From contig NZ_JAEMNW010000007.1 in NCBI RefSeq assembly GCF_016481275.1, positions 186,001 to 250,000 of the forward strand: a DNA stretch of 64,000 bases, given 5' to 3'. Both the position numbers and the translations under genes were made by a program. A model generated the notes under the pieces. The model saw only the letters and a program-made list of their open reading frames with translations. It was not told the origin of the DNA and ran no database searches. Source of the stretch: Antrihabitans auranticaus (GTDB lineage Bacteria > Actinomycetota > Actinomycetes > Mycobacteriales > Mycobacteriaceae). The stretch's first letter is position 1; each line of letters opens with the position of its first letter. Shown here in pieces: positions 1-8,873 of the stretch.

Positions 1-22
1 CCGGGTATGCAACAGTGTGAAT

Positions 23-205
23 ATGTCCGACGACAGCGAGGCGCACTGGTGGTTCTGTGTCGAGCATCAGAAGCCCGAGCACGGGAATGTCTGTGGCTCA
101 CGCAATCGGCTCGGTCCTTTTCCCGACGAGGCGACGGCAGCGCGTGCTCCCGAGATAGCCAGGGAACGCACTGCCGCCGCCGACCGGTACGACGAAGAGG
201 GTTAG
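23..205 (+). CDS. Small conserved actinobacterial protein of unknown function
   Basis: A 60-residue acidic, soluble protein with the pattern WWFCVEHQ, then a second Cys and NRLGPF, followed by an Ala/Glu-rich helix. I recognise this as a small family found widely in actinobacteria, with paired Cys/His near the N-terminus and a short charged C-terminal helix. Its function is not known. ATG at 23 was chosen; a GTG six bases upstream (17) is equally possible, as neither has a clear Shine-Dalgarno. It faces the DUF4393 gene convergently, 12 bp away. No catalytic motif or membrane segment is visible. Confidence 0.6.
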   Translation: MSDDSEAHWWFCVEHQKPEHGNVCGSRNRLGPFPDEATAARAPEIARERTAAADRYDEEG

Positions 206-217
206 CCGGCAACGACT

Positions 218-1072
218 TCAGGACGTGGGTTTCGGTCGCTCGCGCTGCTCGGGGACCTGGAACTGATACGTGTCCGGGTCGGCGGCGGTCCACAATTCCT
301 GTCCGAGGTCGCTGATCGTCAGGGTGTGTTTGACGTGTTTAGGCGAGCGGAAAGTCAGCTTCGCGCCCATGCCGATCTTGGCCTTGGCGGTCTCGTCGGC
401 TTTCTCGATTTCCTCGTAGGTCTCGAGAATTTCGTACTGCTCGCGAAGCGTCTCGTCCTCGGGGCCGATGTCGACCAAGCCCAGTGCCTCCAGGTGGGAC
501 ACGTATGACGTCACGGCGTCCGGTCGACGCACCCCCGCCTCGGTGCCGATCGTCGTCGCGTAGTCGAGCACATGCCGTTCGACGCCACCGGGAGGTCCGA
601 CGCCGACGTTGATCAGCGGGCTGACGCGACCGTCGGACAACGCGTTCAGTATCCGGACCTCGTCGGGGACCAGTTGCAGCAACAGGCGCTTGAAGTTGGC
701 TTCCGCCGCCTGCCGTGGACTTTGCCGGACGGATCGTTCGAGCAGTTCGTGCAGCATCGATCGCACCGACATCGTCGGATCCGGTGGGGCTGTGAATGTT
801 TCGTCGTCGCGTTCAGCCGCCCCCGGATACAGCGACGACGCGGTTGAACTGCGCTCGTCGGAAAGCAGAACGTCGCGAAGTACCGACTCGGTCAGGGCGA
901 TCGGGCGCCGAATCAACCCGATGGGCGTCATCCGTCCCGCGAACGCCAAACCGTCGATCGGGAGATGGCGAAGTCTGCGCGATGCACTCTCCAGCGCGCC
1001 GGCCAGGCTGCGCGTCGCGGTCACGACGGGTAGCGGGCGTAGTTCGTGCGGACCCGACTTCTCCTGGGCCAT
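218..1072 (-). CDS. DUF4393 (Abi-alpha-like) domain protein
   Basis: A 284-residue soluble protein. The N-terminal 100 residues are basic and resemble a linker. Residues ~100-275 carry a helical domain with an ANFKRLLLQLVPDEVRILNALSDG stretch, followed by a winged-helix-like segment (YVSHLEALGLVDIG) typical of DUF4393, also called the Abi-alpha family. Some distant members have been linked to abortive phage infection, but actinobacterial members like this one are uncharacterised chromosomal genes. It is co-directional with the DUF445 gene 31 bp upstream, so the two may be co-transcribed. The domain call is from sequence pattern; a defence role is only inference. Confidence 0.6.
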   Translation of the reverse strand: MAQEKSGPHELRPLPVVTATRSLAGALESASRRLRHLPIDGLAFAGRMTPIGLIRRPIALTESVLRDVLLSDERSSTASSLYPGAAERDDETFTAPPDPTMSVRSMLHELLERSVRQSPRQAAEANFKRLLLQLVPDEVRILNALSDGRVSPLINVGVGPPGGVERHVLDYATTIGTEAGVRRPDAVTSYVSHLEALGLVDIGPEDETLREQYEILETYEEIEKADETAKAKIGMGAKLTFRSPKHVKHTLTISDLGQELWTAADPDTYQFQVPEQRERPKPTS

Positions 1073-1103
1073 GATTCGTCCTTCCCTCGAGCACTCGGAT
1101 GAG

Positions 1104-2342
1104 TTATCCCGCCCAGACCTGGATCACGACGTCCTGCAGGAGGCCGGCGAAGGCGCCCAAAACCGCACCCGTCGAGATCAGTGCCCATTCGTCTTGCTGG
1201 AACGCGGGACGCAGCACCTGCTCGAACTCTTCGGGCGGAAGCTCCCGCAGGCGGTCGGCGAGTAGGTGTTCGAGGTCCAGTGCTTCTGCGATGTAGTCCT
1301 CGGCGTTCGACATCGTCTCAGCGAGTGTGTTCATGACCCGTTCGGCCATGATCGTCCGCATTTTGTCGAAGTTTTCTGTTCCCGCAAGCGTTTTCACGAC
1401 AGGTCGGGCGATGCCGAGTTCGTCGTCGATCATTCTGCCGATGTGGTTGTCGAGAATCAGATAGAAGCGATCGGATTTCGGCCCGCGCAACATGGTCTCG
1501 ATAATTCCGTGCGGAGTCAGTACTTCTTCGGCGATGAGTTTGGCGAGTTCGGTGGACGCTTCGTCCTGATACTTCAGAAACAGTCCCTGCCAGGTGAATA
1601 GTCCGAGGTACTTCTTCGGACGCTTCGGATTGAACAGCAGGCCTTTGATGCAGAAAGCGTCCGTGGCCCAGCCGTTCAACGCACCCATCACCGGGTTCAC
1701 GATCGGCGAATGCAGAATGAGGTAGAAGACCAACTGCAGTATGCCGATGAAGAATCCGGCGACGAGTCCGAAGCGCCTGATGAACGCCCACTCGCGCTTG
1801 CCTGCCTGGCGGAAGATCCGCTGCAGGATGGTCTTGTCGTACACGAGCTTTCGGGTTGTGAGCGACTTCAGATCGAGAACGTCGTCGACATTCTCCCGCA
1901 CGTCGACCATGATCTGTTCGATTGCGCCGGGTGCCCGCTCGCGCATGCGTGCAATAAGGCGATCCTTGACGATGCCGGGCATGTTTCCCCAGAGTTCCGG
2001 CTGAATTGTGGCTGCGGTTTCCTGGGTTATCGCGTCCATCGAATCGAGTAGCGGCTGCTTGATCTCGGCGAGCAGTTTGTCGGGGTCGACGCGTGACCAC
2101 ACGTCGGCGGGAGTAATGAGTTCGCCCACCATTTTGTTGGTCGCCACGCTCGTCATGTGTGCGGCCCGCATCGGGATGATGCCTTGCCACCCGATCGGAA
2201 TCGGGCCGATGTGGAAACCTTTGAAATCGATCGGTTTGAACATCATTTCGATTGCGGCAATCTTCGTGACCCAACCGATCAAAGCCGCGAGTAACACTAC
2301 GCAGGTGTATGGAATCCAGTGCTCGAGAAATTCGGTCAGCAT
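1104..2342 (-). CDS. DUF445 family membrane protein
   Basis: A 412-residue protein. A membrane segment lies at residues ~8-32, a second in the middle (GLVAGFFIGILQLVFYLIL) and a third at the C-terminus (GAVLGAFAGLLQDVVIQ). Between them are long amphipathic helical stretches with the glycine/asparagine motifs of DUF445 (YjiN-like) proteins, such as GALNGWATDAFCIKGLLFNPKRPKK. The family is found in many bacterial envelopes and has no established biochemical role. ATG 2342 was chosen because it begins immediately before the first membrane helix; the frame stays open far upstream only as out-of-frame coding in the marR region. Confidence 0.8.
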   Translation of the reverse strand: MLTEFLEHWIPYTCVVLLAALIGWVTKIAAIEMMFKPIDFKGFHIGPIPIGWQGIIPMRAAHMTSVATNKMVGELITPADVWSRVDPDKLLAEIKQPLLDSMDAITQETAATIQPELWGNMPGIVKDRLIARMRERAPGAIEQIMVDVRENVDDVLDLKSLTTRKLVYDKTILQRIFRQAGKREWAFIRRFGLVAGFFIGILQLVFYLILHSPIVNPVMGALNGWATDAFCIKGLLFNPKRPKKYLGLFTWQGLFLKYQDEASTELAKLIAEEVLTPHGIIETMLRGPKSDRFYLILDNHIGRMIDDELGIARPVVKTLAGTENFDKMRTIMAERVMNTLAETMSNAEDYIAEALDLEHLLADRLRELPPEEFEQVLRPAFQQDEWALISTGAVLGAFAGLLQDVVIQVWAG

Positions 2343-2440
2343 GTGGTCGGGCTGCCTTTCCGTCGCGGGCCGCGGGGTCTGGGGGGCTCGCGCCGATCTT
2401 GGAATGCCCGTACCGGATGGATCGCAAACGTGGGCAGCGC

Positions 2441-2887
2441 CTAGCGGTCGTCGTCGTCGACGATCTCGCGCAAGACGCTGAGGAACGTCTCGTACCGCTC
2501 CGCGCCGATGCGGTCGCGCCATCGATCTTCGACTGCGGCGATGGCGTTGTGCATGGCCGCGACGATGTCGTCGCCCCGCGGCGTGCGCACGAGGAGCTTG
2601 GCGCGTCGATCGGCCGGATCGGGAACGATGTCGACGAAGCCGCCGTGCGAAAGCTGCATCGCGATCTGGCCGAGGCCCTGCTTTGTCACTTGCAGTCGCG
2701 TGGCGAGATCGCTCACCCGGCCACCGGTAGTGGGTAGCGAGTCGAGCAACCGCAGCTGCGCAGCCTGCATCGGCCGACTCGGACGTGCCGCGGATTTCTC
2801 GGACTCCTCGCGCAGTCGCCTCGTCGCCATGTGCAGGAGGTATGCGGCGTGTGTCGGCCCCGCTGCGTCGACGTTGACGTCTGGCAT
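2441..2887 (-). CDS. MarR family transcriptional regulator
   Basis: A 148-residue dimeric winged-helix repressor of the MarR type. The recognition helix region reads VSDLATRLQVTKQGLGQIAMQL, and the wing carries the family signature DPADRRAKLL, followed by a C-terminal dimerisation helix. It diverges from the phosphotransferase at 2943. The 55-bp gap holds two overlapping palindromes that are good operator candidates, so autoregulation and control of the divergent gene are likely. The ligand cannot be told from sequence. Confidence 0.85.
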   Translation of the reverse strand: MPDVNVDAAGPTHAAYLLHMATRRLREESEKSAARPSRPMQAAQLRLLDSLPTTGGRVSDLATRLQVTKQGLGQIAMQLSHGGFVDIVPDPADRRAKLLVRTPRGDDIVAAMHNAIAAVEDRWRDRIGAERYETFLSVLREIVDDDDR

Positions 2888-2895
2888 GGTGTGAC

Positions 2896-2924
2896 CTTGT
2901 CTCGATAGACAAGTAACGTTACTT
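2896..2924. promoter_or_regulatory. Overlapping palindromes, probable MarR operator
   Basis: Two inverted repeats lie in the 55-bp divergent gap. CTTGTCT-CGAT-AGACAAG (2896-2913) has 7-bp perfect arms. AAGTAACGTTACTT (2911-2924) is a perfect 14-bp palindrome sharing three bases with the first. MarR dimers bind palindromes of this size, and the sites overlap the expected promoter position of both flanking genes. Binding itself is inferred. Confidence 0.6.
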
Positions 2925-2942
2925 TACTACGCTGGAGGCTCA

Positions 2943-4103
2943 ATGGTCGACGTGGACGCGCCGGACTGGCTGCGCCGCGTTGCGCGTAGTGACCTGACCA
3001 CCGCTGTCGCGGCGGCGGTCGGCGATCCGCATTGCGAGGTGACGTCGTGGCGAATCGAGAGCGTCGACTACCGCTTCGGCTCTCCGACGACGGGCGGGAT
3101 GTGGCGCCTGCGTGGCGAGGCGAGCAGTAGGGGGTGTACCCGGTCCTGGTCGATCTTCGTCAAGCTCGTGCGGTCCTACCGACTGTGGCCGCTGTATCCG
3201 ACGCTGCCGCAGGAGATCCGGAACAGTCCGCGCATCGACGTGGCGTGGCGATATGAGGCGGATGTGTACGGCTGGGCGGCACTTTCGGCAGCGCTGCCGA
3301 CCGGCGTGCATTTGCCCGAAGTGCGTCTCGTTCAACAACTTTCCGCCGACGAGGTCGCACTGTGGCTCGAAGACGTTCGGGTCGCGGAGGCGCGGTGGGA
3401 CTTGCCGACCTTCGAATCGGCGGCAGAACTGCTCGGCCTGCTCGGTGCGCGCCTGACGACCGCGGATGCGCTGCCACCGTCGGCGTCGCGAGTTCCCGGT
3501 GAAGTAGTCCGGTTGCATTACGACACAAGACTTTCCGTAGCGGTGCTGCCGGTGTTGCGCAGTGCCGAACTGTGGCGGCATCCGCTCGTCGCCGAGGCGG
3601 CCGATGGTCGTTTGCGAGTGGACATGCTCGAACTCGCGGGACGACTCCCGGCGTTGCTCGACGCGCTCGACGAGCTACCGCAGGTCTTCGGCCATGGCGA
3701 CGCGAGCCCGCAGAACCTACTCGTTCCCGCCGGCGATTCGAGGGCATTCGTCGCTATCGATTGGTCGTTGGGCGGGCTCGCGGCCGTCGGCTACGACCTC
3801 GGGCAACTACTGGTTGGCTTGGCGCACGCTGGTGAGCTGCCGACGTCGGACCTCGGCGGTATCAGGCAGGCAATCGTTCGCGCGCACACTGCGGGACTGG
3901 CCGCCGGCGGCATTGCAGTGAGCGAAGGCGAAGTGCGCCTCGGGCTCGACGCCGGTCTCGTGGTGCGGAGCGCGTTCGCGGCGCTGCCGCTGGAGCGCCT
4001 GCGCGAGCCGGTCACCGCCGAATTGACGGCGTTGTTCGCCGACCGTGTGCGACTGACGCGCTATCTCGTAGATCTCGGCCTGGCACTGAAAGGCAAACCA
4101 TGA
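2943..4103 (+). CDS. Aminoglycoside phosphotransferase (APH)-fold kinase
   Basis: A 386-residue protein with the choline/aminoglycoside-kinase fold. The catalytic loop reads FGHGDASPQNLL (His251-Gly-Asp253), followed by the metal-binding AIDWSLGG and a GYDLGQLL helix, in the standard order. The N-terminal lobe has a plausible nucleotide-binding Lys in FVKLVRSYRLWPLYPTLP. Substrate is unknown; actinobacterial members phosphorylate antibiotics, sugars or amino alcohols, and many have no assigned substrate. It is transcribed divergently from the marR gene and overlaps the downstream PPOX remnant by 4 bp (ATGA). Confidence 0.75.
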   Translation: MVDVDAPDWLRRVARSDLTTAVAAAVGDPHCEVTSWRIESVDYRFGSPTTGGMWRLRGEASSRGCTRSWSIFVKLVRSYRLWPLYPTLPQEIRNSPRIDVAWRYEADVYGWAALSAALPTGVHLPEVRLVQQLSADEVALWLEDVRVAEARWDLPTFESAAELLGLLGARLTTADALPPSASRVPGEVVRLHYDTRLSVAVLPVLRSAELWRHPLVAEAADGRLRVDMLELAGRLPALLDALDELPQVFGHGDASPQNLLVPAGDSRAFVAIDWSLGGLAAVGYDLGQLLVGLAHAGELPTSDLGGIRQAIVRAHTAGLAAGGIAVSEGEVRLGLDAGLVVRSAFAALPLERLREPVTAELTALFADRVRLTRYLVDLGLALKGKP

Positions 4104-4488
4104 CCAGCGCAGTATTCGCACCGATTCGGCGGCAACGGACCATCCTGCTTGAGACCCGGAAACGGGACGGATCGTGGATTGCCACTCCTGTGGCACCGGC
4201 CGTCGCCGGCGACCGGCTGCTCGTCGGAACCTTCACGGGCGCATGGAAGGCCAAGCGCATAGCCAACTTCCCCGAGGTTGCGGGTCGCCCTGCACGTTTC
4301 GCGGGAAGGTGACCGGTCCGCGAGTTCTCGCGACTGCGCGCCTGCTCGAAAGCGTGGAGGCAGCTTCGGCATATCGCACGCTGCGCCGCCGCTTTCCCTT
4401 AGTCTACGGCGTCCTGGTGCCGATCGAGTTGCGGTTGCGGCGGGCGACGGGGTTGTACTACGAACTGGTACTGAGCAGTGTTCAGTGA
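4100..4488 (+). pseudogene. Frameshifted PPOX-class flavin/F420-dependent oxidoreductase
   Basis: The first frame (4100-4312) reads TILLETRKRDGSWIATPV...GDRLLVGTFTGAWKAKRIANFPEV, the N-terminal half of the split-barrel PPOX family. The second half continues in a different frame from about 4285 (SPCTFRGKVTGPRVLATARLLE...) to a stop at 4486-4488. Restoring one base near 4286 would join FPEV-AG-x-PCTFRGK with the family's normal spacing. The start overlaps the upstream kinase stop (ATGA), as an intact operon gene would. It could be a genuine pseudogene or a single-base sequencing error. Confidence 0.65.
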
Positions 4489-4492
4489 ACAC
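4478..4492. promoter_or_regulatory. Inverted repeat upstream of lipase gene
   Basis: GTGTTC-AGT-GAACAC has perfect 6-bp arms with a 3-bp spacer. It overlaps the end of the PPOX remnant and lies 53 bp before the lipase ATG. It looks like a dimeric repressor site. The cognate regulator is unknown. Confidence 0.4.
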
Positions 4493-4545
4493 CTGTACTC
4501 TGCTAGCATCCGTTTGACACCAGACCGTTTCAGATTGGGTAGCGA

Positions 4546-5919
4546 ATGACAGTCAATGCCGACGTCGAATTCCCAGCTCAACCCCCGCGCGCCAAGCGGC
4601 GGCGCCCGTTGCTTCCGGGGGACGACCCGTTCTACGTGGCTCCGAAAGGTTTCGCAGCCGCGCCCGCAGGGGCGATCCTGCGGAGCCGGGAGATCGAGCT
4701 TGCGCTTTTGGGCCTTGTGCCGCAGAAGATTTCGGCCTGGCAACTGCTGTACCGGACCTGCGACCTCAACGGCGTGCCCGAAGCTGCCGTGACAACTGTG
4801 CTGCTGCCCAGCGATGCGGACCCGAGCGAGCCGCGGCCGATCGTGGCCTACCAGTGCGCGATCGACGCGATCTCGGCGCGCTGCTTTCCCTCGTACTCGT
4901 TCCAGCGCGGATCGCGGGCGTTCGGTTCGGTCCCGGCACTCGAACTGCTCGTCATCGCCAGCGCATTGCGCCGGGGCTGGGCGGTATCGGTCGCCGATCA
5001 CGAGGGCGTGCACGGCTACTTCGGGGCTCCACGTGAACCCGGCTACCGTGCCCTCGACGGGGTTCGTGCGGCACTGGCATTCGAGCCGCTCGGCCTGGAT
5101 CCGCTGACGAAGGTCGGCCTGTGGGGCTACAGCGGCGGCGGAATGGCGACCTCCTGGGCGGCCGAGATGGCGACCGAATACGCACCTGAACTGGATATCG
5201 TCGGCGCCTCGCTCGGGTCATCGGTCGGTGACCCCGGTGAGACGTTCATCAGGCTGAACGGCACGTTCCATTCGGGGCTGCCCGCAATCGTCGTTGCGGC
5301 GTTGCGGCACCTGTACCCGGGGCTGGAACGCGTCATGCAGGAGCATGTCGACGAGGCGGGCCGCCGTCGGCTCGATCTGTGCGAAAAGCTCCCGACCGTC
5401 GCGGCAATCCTGAAATTCGCGGGCGACGACTTCGACAACTACACCGATCTTCCGATCGCCGACGTCCTGGCGATGCCGGAGGTCCTCGAGGTGTTCGACG
5501 ACATTCGGCTCGGGATGCGCACGCCGGCCGTCCCGCTGTTGATGGTGCAAAGCGTGAACGACCAGATCATCAACGTCGAGGACGTCGACGGTCAAGCGCG
5601 GCGATACTCCGACGGCGGTGCCCACGTCACCTACGTGCGCGACCGCTGGAGTGAACACATCACCTTGATGATTCTTGCCGCACCGACGGTCCTGGATTGG
5701 CTGTCGGACCGATTCGACGGCAAACCACTTCCGAAGGCGCACACGCGCACGGTGCGTTCGATTGCGCTCAAACCGTCGTCGCTGTCCGGGTTCGCGGCGT
5801 TGGCGGCCGCGGCAGGGCGGGTCATCGCAGGCCGACCGGTGCGGTCGGCACGGCCGCCGCGCTTCGCGGATGGCGCTCTCGCACGACGTCTTTCGACGTG
5901 GATGCGAGAGGCCTCCTAA
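4546..5919 (+). CDS. Secretory-lipase family (LIP) alpha/beta-hydrolase
   Basis: A 457-residue hydrolase. The nucleophile elbow is GYSGGG with Ser196. An acid candidate lies in MVQSVNDQIINVED, and a His in WSEHITL about 25 residues later, the order expected for the LIP (PF03583-type) family. Such enzymes in mycobacteria and rhodococci hydrolyse acylglycerols or other esters. No signal peptide is seen; the N-terminus is basic and proline-rich (PPRAKRRRPLLPGDDPFY), so export would need another route. It ends exactly one base before the convergent fprB stop codon. Confidence 0.8.
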   Translation: MTVNADVEFPAQPPRAKRRRPLLPGDDPFYVAPKGFAAAPAGAILRSREIELALLGLVPQKISAWQLLYRTCDLNGVPEAAVTTVLLPSDADPSEPRPIVAYQCAIDAISARCFPSYSFQRGSRAFGSVPALELLVIASALRRGWAVSVADHEGVHGYFGAPREPGYRALDGVRAALAFEPLGLDPLTKVGLWGYSGGGMATSWAAEMATEYAPELDIVGASLGSSVGDPGETFIRLNGTFHSGLPAIVVAALRHLYPGLERVMQEHVDEAGRRRLDLCEKLPTVAAILKFAGDDFDNYTDLPIADVLAMPEVLEVFDDIRLGMRTPAVPLLMVQSVNDQIINVEDVDGQARRYSDGGAHVTYVRDRWSEHITLMILAAPTVLDWLSDRFDGKPLPKAHTRTVRSIALKPSSLSGFAALAAAAGRVIAGRPVRSARPPRFADGALARRLSTWMREAS

Positions 5920-7605
5920 CTAGATGCGAGCAGCGACAGCTGCCGCGAGCCGCTTCGGTAGGCGCGGGCGGGGGACGCTCGCGACTACCGCTGCAAACGA
6001 GGCGCGATCGGTGATCTTGTCTCGCACACGGTTCTGCGCGACGCCGCGCTCGAGCTCGACGCGATCGATCGCGTTCCAGCCGGCTCGGTCGACGGTGGCC
6101 GGTTGCAGAGCGCGAATCGTTCGAGGCAATTGCGCCGCAGCGTATTTCGGTGCGTTGAGCAGACCCGCGTTGTAGTCGTCGACGAGCGCGTTGACGGTCT
6201 CCTGTGCACAGGATTTGTTGGTGCCTATGAAGCCGGACGGCCCACGTTTGATCCAGCCGACGGCGTACGTGCCGGGTGTGTTCTGCACCCGGCCCCCTTC
6301 GTTCGGGATGACGCCCGCACGATCGTCGAACGGCAGGCCCGCAACGGGTACGCCTCTGTAGCCGATCGATGTGAGGACGAGTCCGGTAGCGAGAGTGTCG
6401 AGTTCGCCCGTTGCGGTGATCGCCACGTTGCCGTCCGCGCTCACCGTAAGGGAATTGCGTGCGAACTCGACGCCGACCACGTTGTCGTCGCCGAGGATCT
6501 GGGTCGGAGCGGCCAAGTAGCGCAGCGTGATTCGTTTCCGACCGGGCGTCGGAGTGCCGGCCTGGGCCTCCCGGAGCATCGCGATCTTCTGTGCGGTGCT
6601 GTGGTCGAGTGCTGTCTCGTCTGCTTCGATATCGCCTTCGACGACGATGTCGATATCCGGTTCGGCGAGGAGGCCCGAAAACTCGGGCACCGTGAACGCC
6701 GATTGTGCGGGTCCGCGGCGGCCGACGATCACGACCTCTTCGATCTTGCTCTCGCGCAAAGCTTTCAGTGCGTGCGCAGCGATGTCCGTGCGGGCGAGCT
6801 TCGCAGGATCCGATGTCAGAATCCGGGCGGCATCGAGGGCGACGTTGCCGTTGCCGATGATGACCACCCGGCGCTGCGAGAGGTCGAACGTCGCGCCCGC
6901 GTGGTCGGGATGCCCGTTGTACCAGGCGACGAAATCGGTCGCCGAGACACAGCCGGACAGTTCTTCGCCCGGGATGCCGAGGCGGCGATCCGACGACGCG
7001 CCGACCGCGTAGACGACGGCGTGGTGGTGCGACAACAGTTCGTCGTGCGAGATGTCCGTGCCTACCTCGACATTGAGGTAGTACTCGAACCCGCGCTGGT
7101 CGGCGATGGTGTCGAACAGGCGGGTGACCTGCTTCGTCTTCTGATGGTCCGGCGCGACGCCGGCACGGACGAGTCCGTGCGGGGTCGGCAGTCGGTCGAA
7201 CACGTTGACCTGCACACCGGGCTGAGTCAGCAATTCGTCGGCGGCGTACATCGCCGACGGACCCGAACCGATGATCGCAACGCGAAGCGGCTCGATGTCA
7301 CGCCTGGCTGCGGGCGCCGGGATGACCGGCGCAAGCAGCCGGCGTGGCCGGTCTTCCTTGTAGAAGTCCGCGTTGATCGAGAGGTAGCGCTCCTGCGACT
7401 CTTGGAGCTTGGTGTGCGGAACGATTGCGTCGACCGGGCACGCCGAAACGCAGGCACCGCAATCCACGCACGATGCGGGATCGATGTACACCATTTCGGC
7501 GGTCAGGAAGTCCGGCTCGTCCGGCGTGGGATGGATGCAGTTGACCGGGCACGCGTACGCGCACGAGGCGTCACTACAGCATGGCTGAGTTACGACGTGG
7601 GGCAT
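5920..7605 (-). CDS. fprB: FprB-type ferredoxin-NADP reductase with N-terminal ferredoxin domain
   Basis: A 561-residue fusion. The N-terminal ~70 residues form a 2x4Fe-4S/7Fe ferredoxin, with Cys at 9, 15, 19 and 23 plus the second cluster CVDCGACVSACP. Residues ~105-550 are an adrenodoxin-reductase-like FAD/NAD(P) domain, with the FAD-binding VAIIGSGPSAMYAA and NADP-binding VVIIGNGNVALDAAR motifs. It passes electrons between NADPH and ferredoxin-dependent oxygenases. The gene lies 39 bp downstream of an AurF-like diiron gene on the same strand, the same pair as Rv0885/Rv0886 (fprB) of M. tuberculosis, so it probably feeds that enzyme. Confidence 0.88.
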   Translation of the reverse strand: MPHVVTQPCCSDASCAYACPVNCIHPTPDEPDFLTAEMVYIDPASCVDCGACVSACPVDAIVPHTKLQESQERYLSINADFYKEDRPRRLLAPVIPAPAARRDIEPLRVAIIGSGPSAMYAADELLTQPGVQVNVFDRLPTPHGLVRAGVAPDHQKTKQVTRLFDTIADQRGFEYYLNVEVGTDISHDELLSHHHAVVYAVGASSDRRLGIPGEELSGCVSATDFVAWYNGHPDHAGATFDLSQRRVVIIGNGNVALDAARILTSDPAKLARTDIAAHALKALRESKIEEVVIVGRRGPAQSAFTVPEFSGLLAEPDIDIVVEGDIEADETALDHSTAQKIAMLREAQAGTPTPGRKRITLRYLAAPTQILGDDNVVGVEFARNSLTVSADGNVAITATGELDTLATGLVLTSIGYRGVPVAGLPFDDRAGVIPNEGGRVQNTPGTYAVGWIKRGPSGFIGTNKSCAQETVNALVDDYNAGLLNAPKYAAAQLPRTIRALQPATVDRAGWNAIDRVELERGVAQNRVRDKITDRASFAAVVASVPRPRLPKRLAAAVAARI

Positions 7606-7644
7606 GGGAAACCGTTCTGGGCTGTTGTCTGCGCGACTTTGCGG

Positions 7645-8643
7645 TCACGCGGATTTGAGGGCCGCAACACGGCTGGGTTCGCTGCGGTAACGGGAAACCT
7701 TGCCGTCGATCTTGAGCAGTTTCCACACCCGGCGCGAGATCGGGTTCATGAGACCGATTTCCTCTGCCAGCATGCGCACGTCCGCGTAGTAGTCACGCAG
7801 CGTCTGGCGCGATTCCGGGGCGTCCCAGAACAGTTCCTTCTTGACCGACTTCGGGATGTCGAATTCTTTCCAGAACGACGGCGGCGGGATGACGATGAAG
7901 TCGCCGAGCACACGCATGATGACGGGAAAGCCGAGCGAAAGCGTGAACTTGCTGACCGCGTTGAGCTCCGGCACGTGCTGGCGCAGGAACTGGTGCGCGA
8001 ACGAGATGTGGCGGGCTTCCTCGGCAACGTGAATGCGCATGACGCCACCCATGATCGGGTGGATCTCTTCGCCGGAGCGCAGGATCGCTTTCTGAATGTG
8101 GTCGATCGGCTCTTCACCGGCGAGCACGCCCACGAAGAACACGGTGGGCAGGAAAGCGCCGGCGAGCGGAACGAACGGTGCGAGCCACTTCATCAGGGGG
8201 CGGCCACCCGGCACGTCCATGCCGATGCGGTTCACCATCTCCTGGAACATCAGGGTGTGGTTGCACTCTTCGATGACCTCGTGCGTGCAGTAGCGGGCCT
8301 CCGGGTTGTTGTTCCCGAGGCGGTAGACGTACTGCATGACGCCGTTGATCAGGATGGTTTCGAACTGCAGGCCAACCTTCGCGACGTTGGCCTGGCGCCA
8401 CATTCCGATCGCGATCTTCTTCTCGTCCGGCAGGGCCAGGTACCACGGGTGCTTACCGAGCGGGTCGCCCGACTCAGGCAGGATCCAGCGGCGATCGTTG
8501 GGGGTTACCGCGAACTCCGGCGCTTCCCAGTCGATGTCGACGAAGGGATCGAAGTGGCGGTGCACGGAACCCTCGGACAGCATTTTCAGGGTTTCGTCGT
8601 AAGACTGACCCGAAGGCGTGCTGGCCACGGTCGAGAGAGACAT
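7645..8643 (-). CDS. AurF-like diiron N-oxygenase family protein
   Basis: A 332-residue ferritin-like diiron protein of the p-aminobenzoate N-oxygenase (AurF, PF11583) family. Iron ligands are visible in two E-x-x-H repeats, EVIEECNHTLMF and HVAEEARHISFA, on separate helices, with a hydrophobic helix LAPFVPLAGAFLPTVFFVGVLAG between them. The substrate is unknown. It is the counterpart of Rv0885 and is followed by fprB, a likely electron donor. The 230-bp gap upstream contains GTTGTCAAC (an odd palindrome) and AT-rich promoter-like sequence shared with the divergent DGPF/ECF operon. Confidence 0.8.
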   Translation of the reverse strand: MSLSTVASTPSGQSYDETLKMLSEGSVHRHFDPFVDIDWEAPEFAVTPNDRRWILPESGDPLGKHPWYLALPDEKKIAIGMWRQANVAKVGLQFETILINGVMQYVYRLGNNNPEARYCTHEVIEECNHTLMFQEMVNRIGMDVPGGRPLMKWLAPFVPLAGAFLPTVFFVGVLAGEEPIDHIQKAILRSGEEIHPIMGGVMRIHVAEEARHISFAHQFLRQHVPELNAVSKFTLSLGFPVIMRVLGDFIVIPPPSFWKEFDIPKSVKKELFWDAPESRQTLRDYYADVRMLAEEIGLMNPISRRVWKLLKIDGKVSRYRSEPSRVAALKSA

Positions 8644-8873
8644 CGTTGACTCCTGTCGGTGGTGTGGAACAACCCCTGCCCTCCTGTACGCGTCGCTGAC
8701 AATGGAGGGCCTGTTGTCAACTTAACTGTAACTGTGGGTCTCGACAACGTCAAACGTATCAATGCTCATTGTCTAAATCGAATGGTCAAGCATGTAGAAA
8801 TCGCGTGACCCACTCCGAGGTGTCGGGTAGAAGGGGCTTACGAGAGCCTCTCGGTACCGGAAGGACGAGACAG

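Noticed and set aside
2185-2205. Fourth copy of the CCCGATCGG motif near 2190
   Set aside because: Only the 11-bp core matches; it lies inside the DUF445 coding sequence and lacks the CTR and CAG flanks of the three locus copies.
6103-8649. Long plus-strand frame opposite fprB and the AurF-like gene
   Set aside because: It is antisense to two clear genes with intact motifs; no domain or ribosome site supports it.
8709-8746. GTTGTC...GACAAC distant inverted repeat upstream of the AurF-like gene
   Set aside because: The 6-bp arms are nearly 25 bp apart with no support from further symmetry; this is likely chance.
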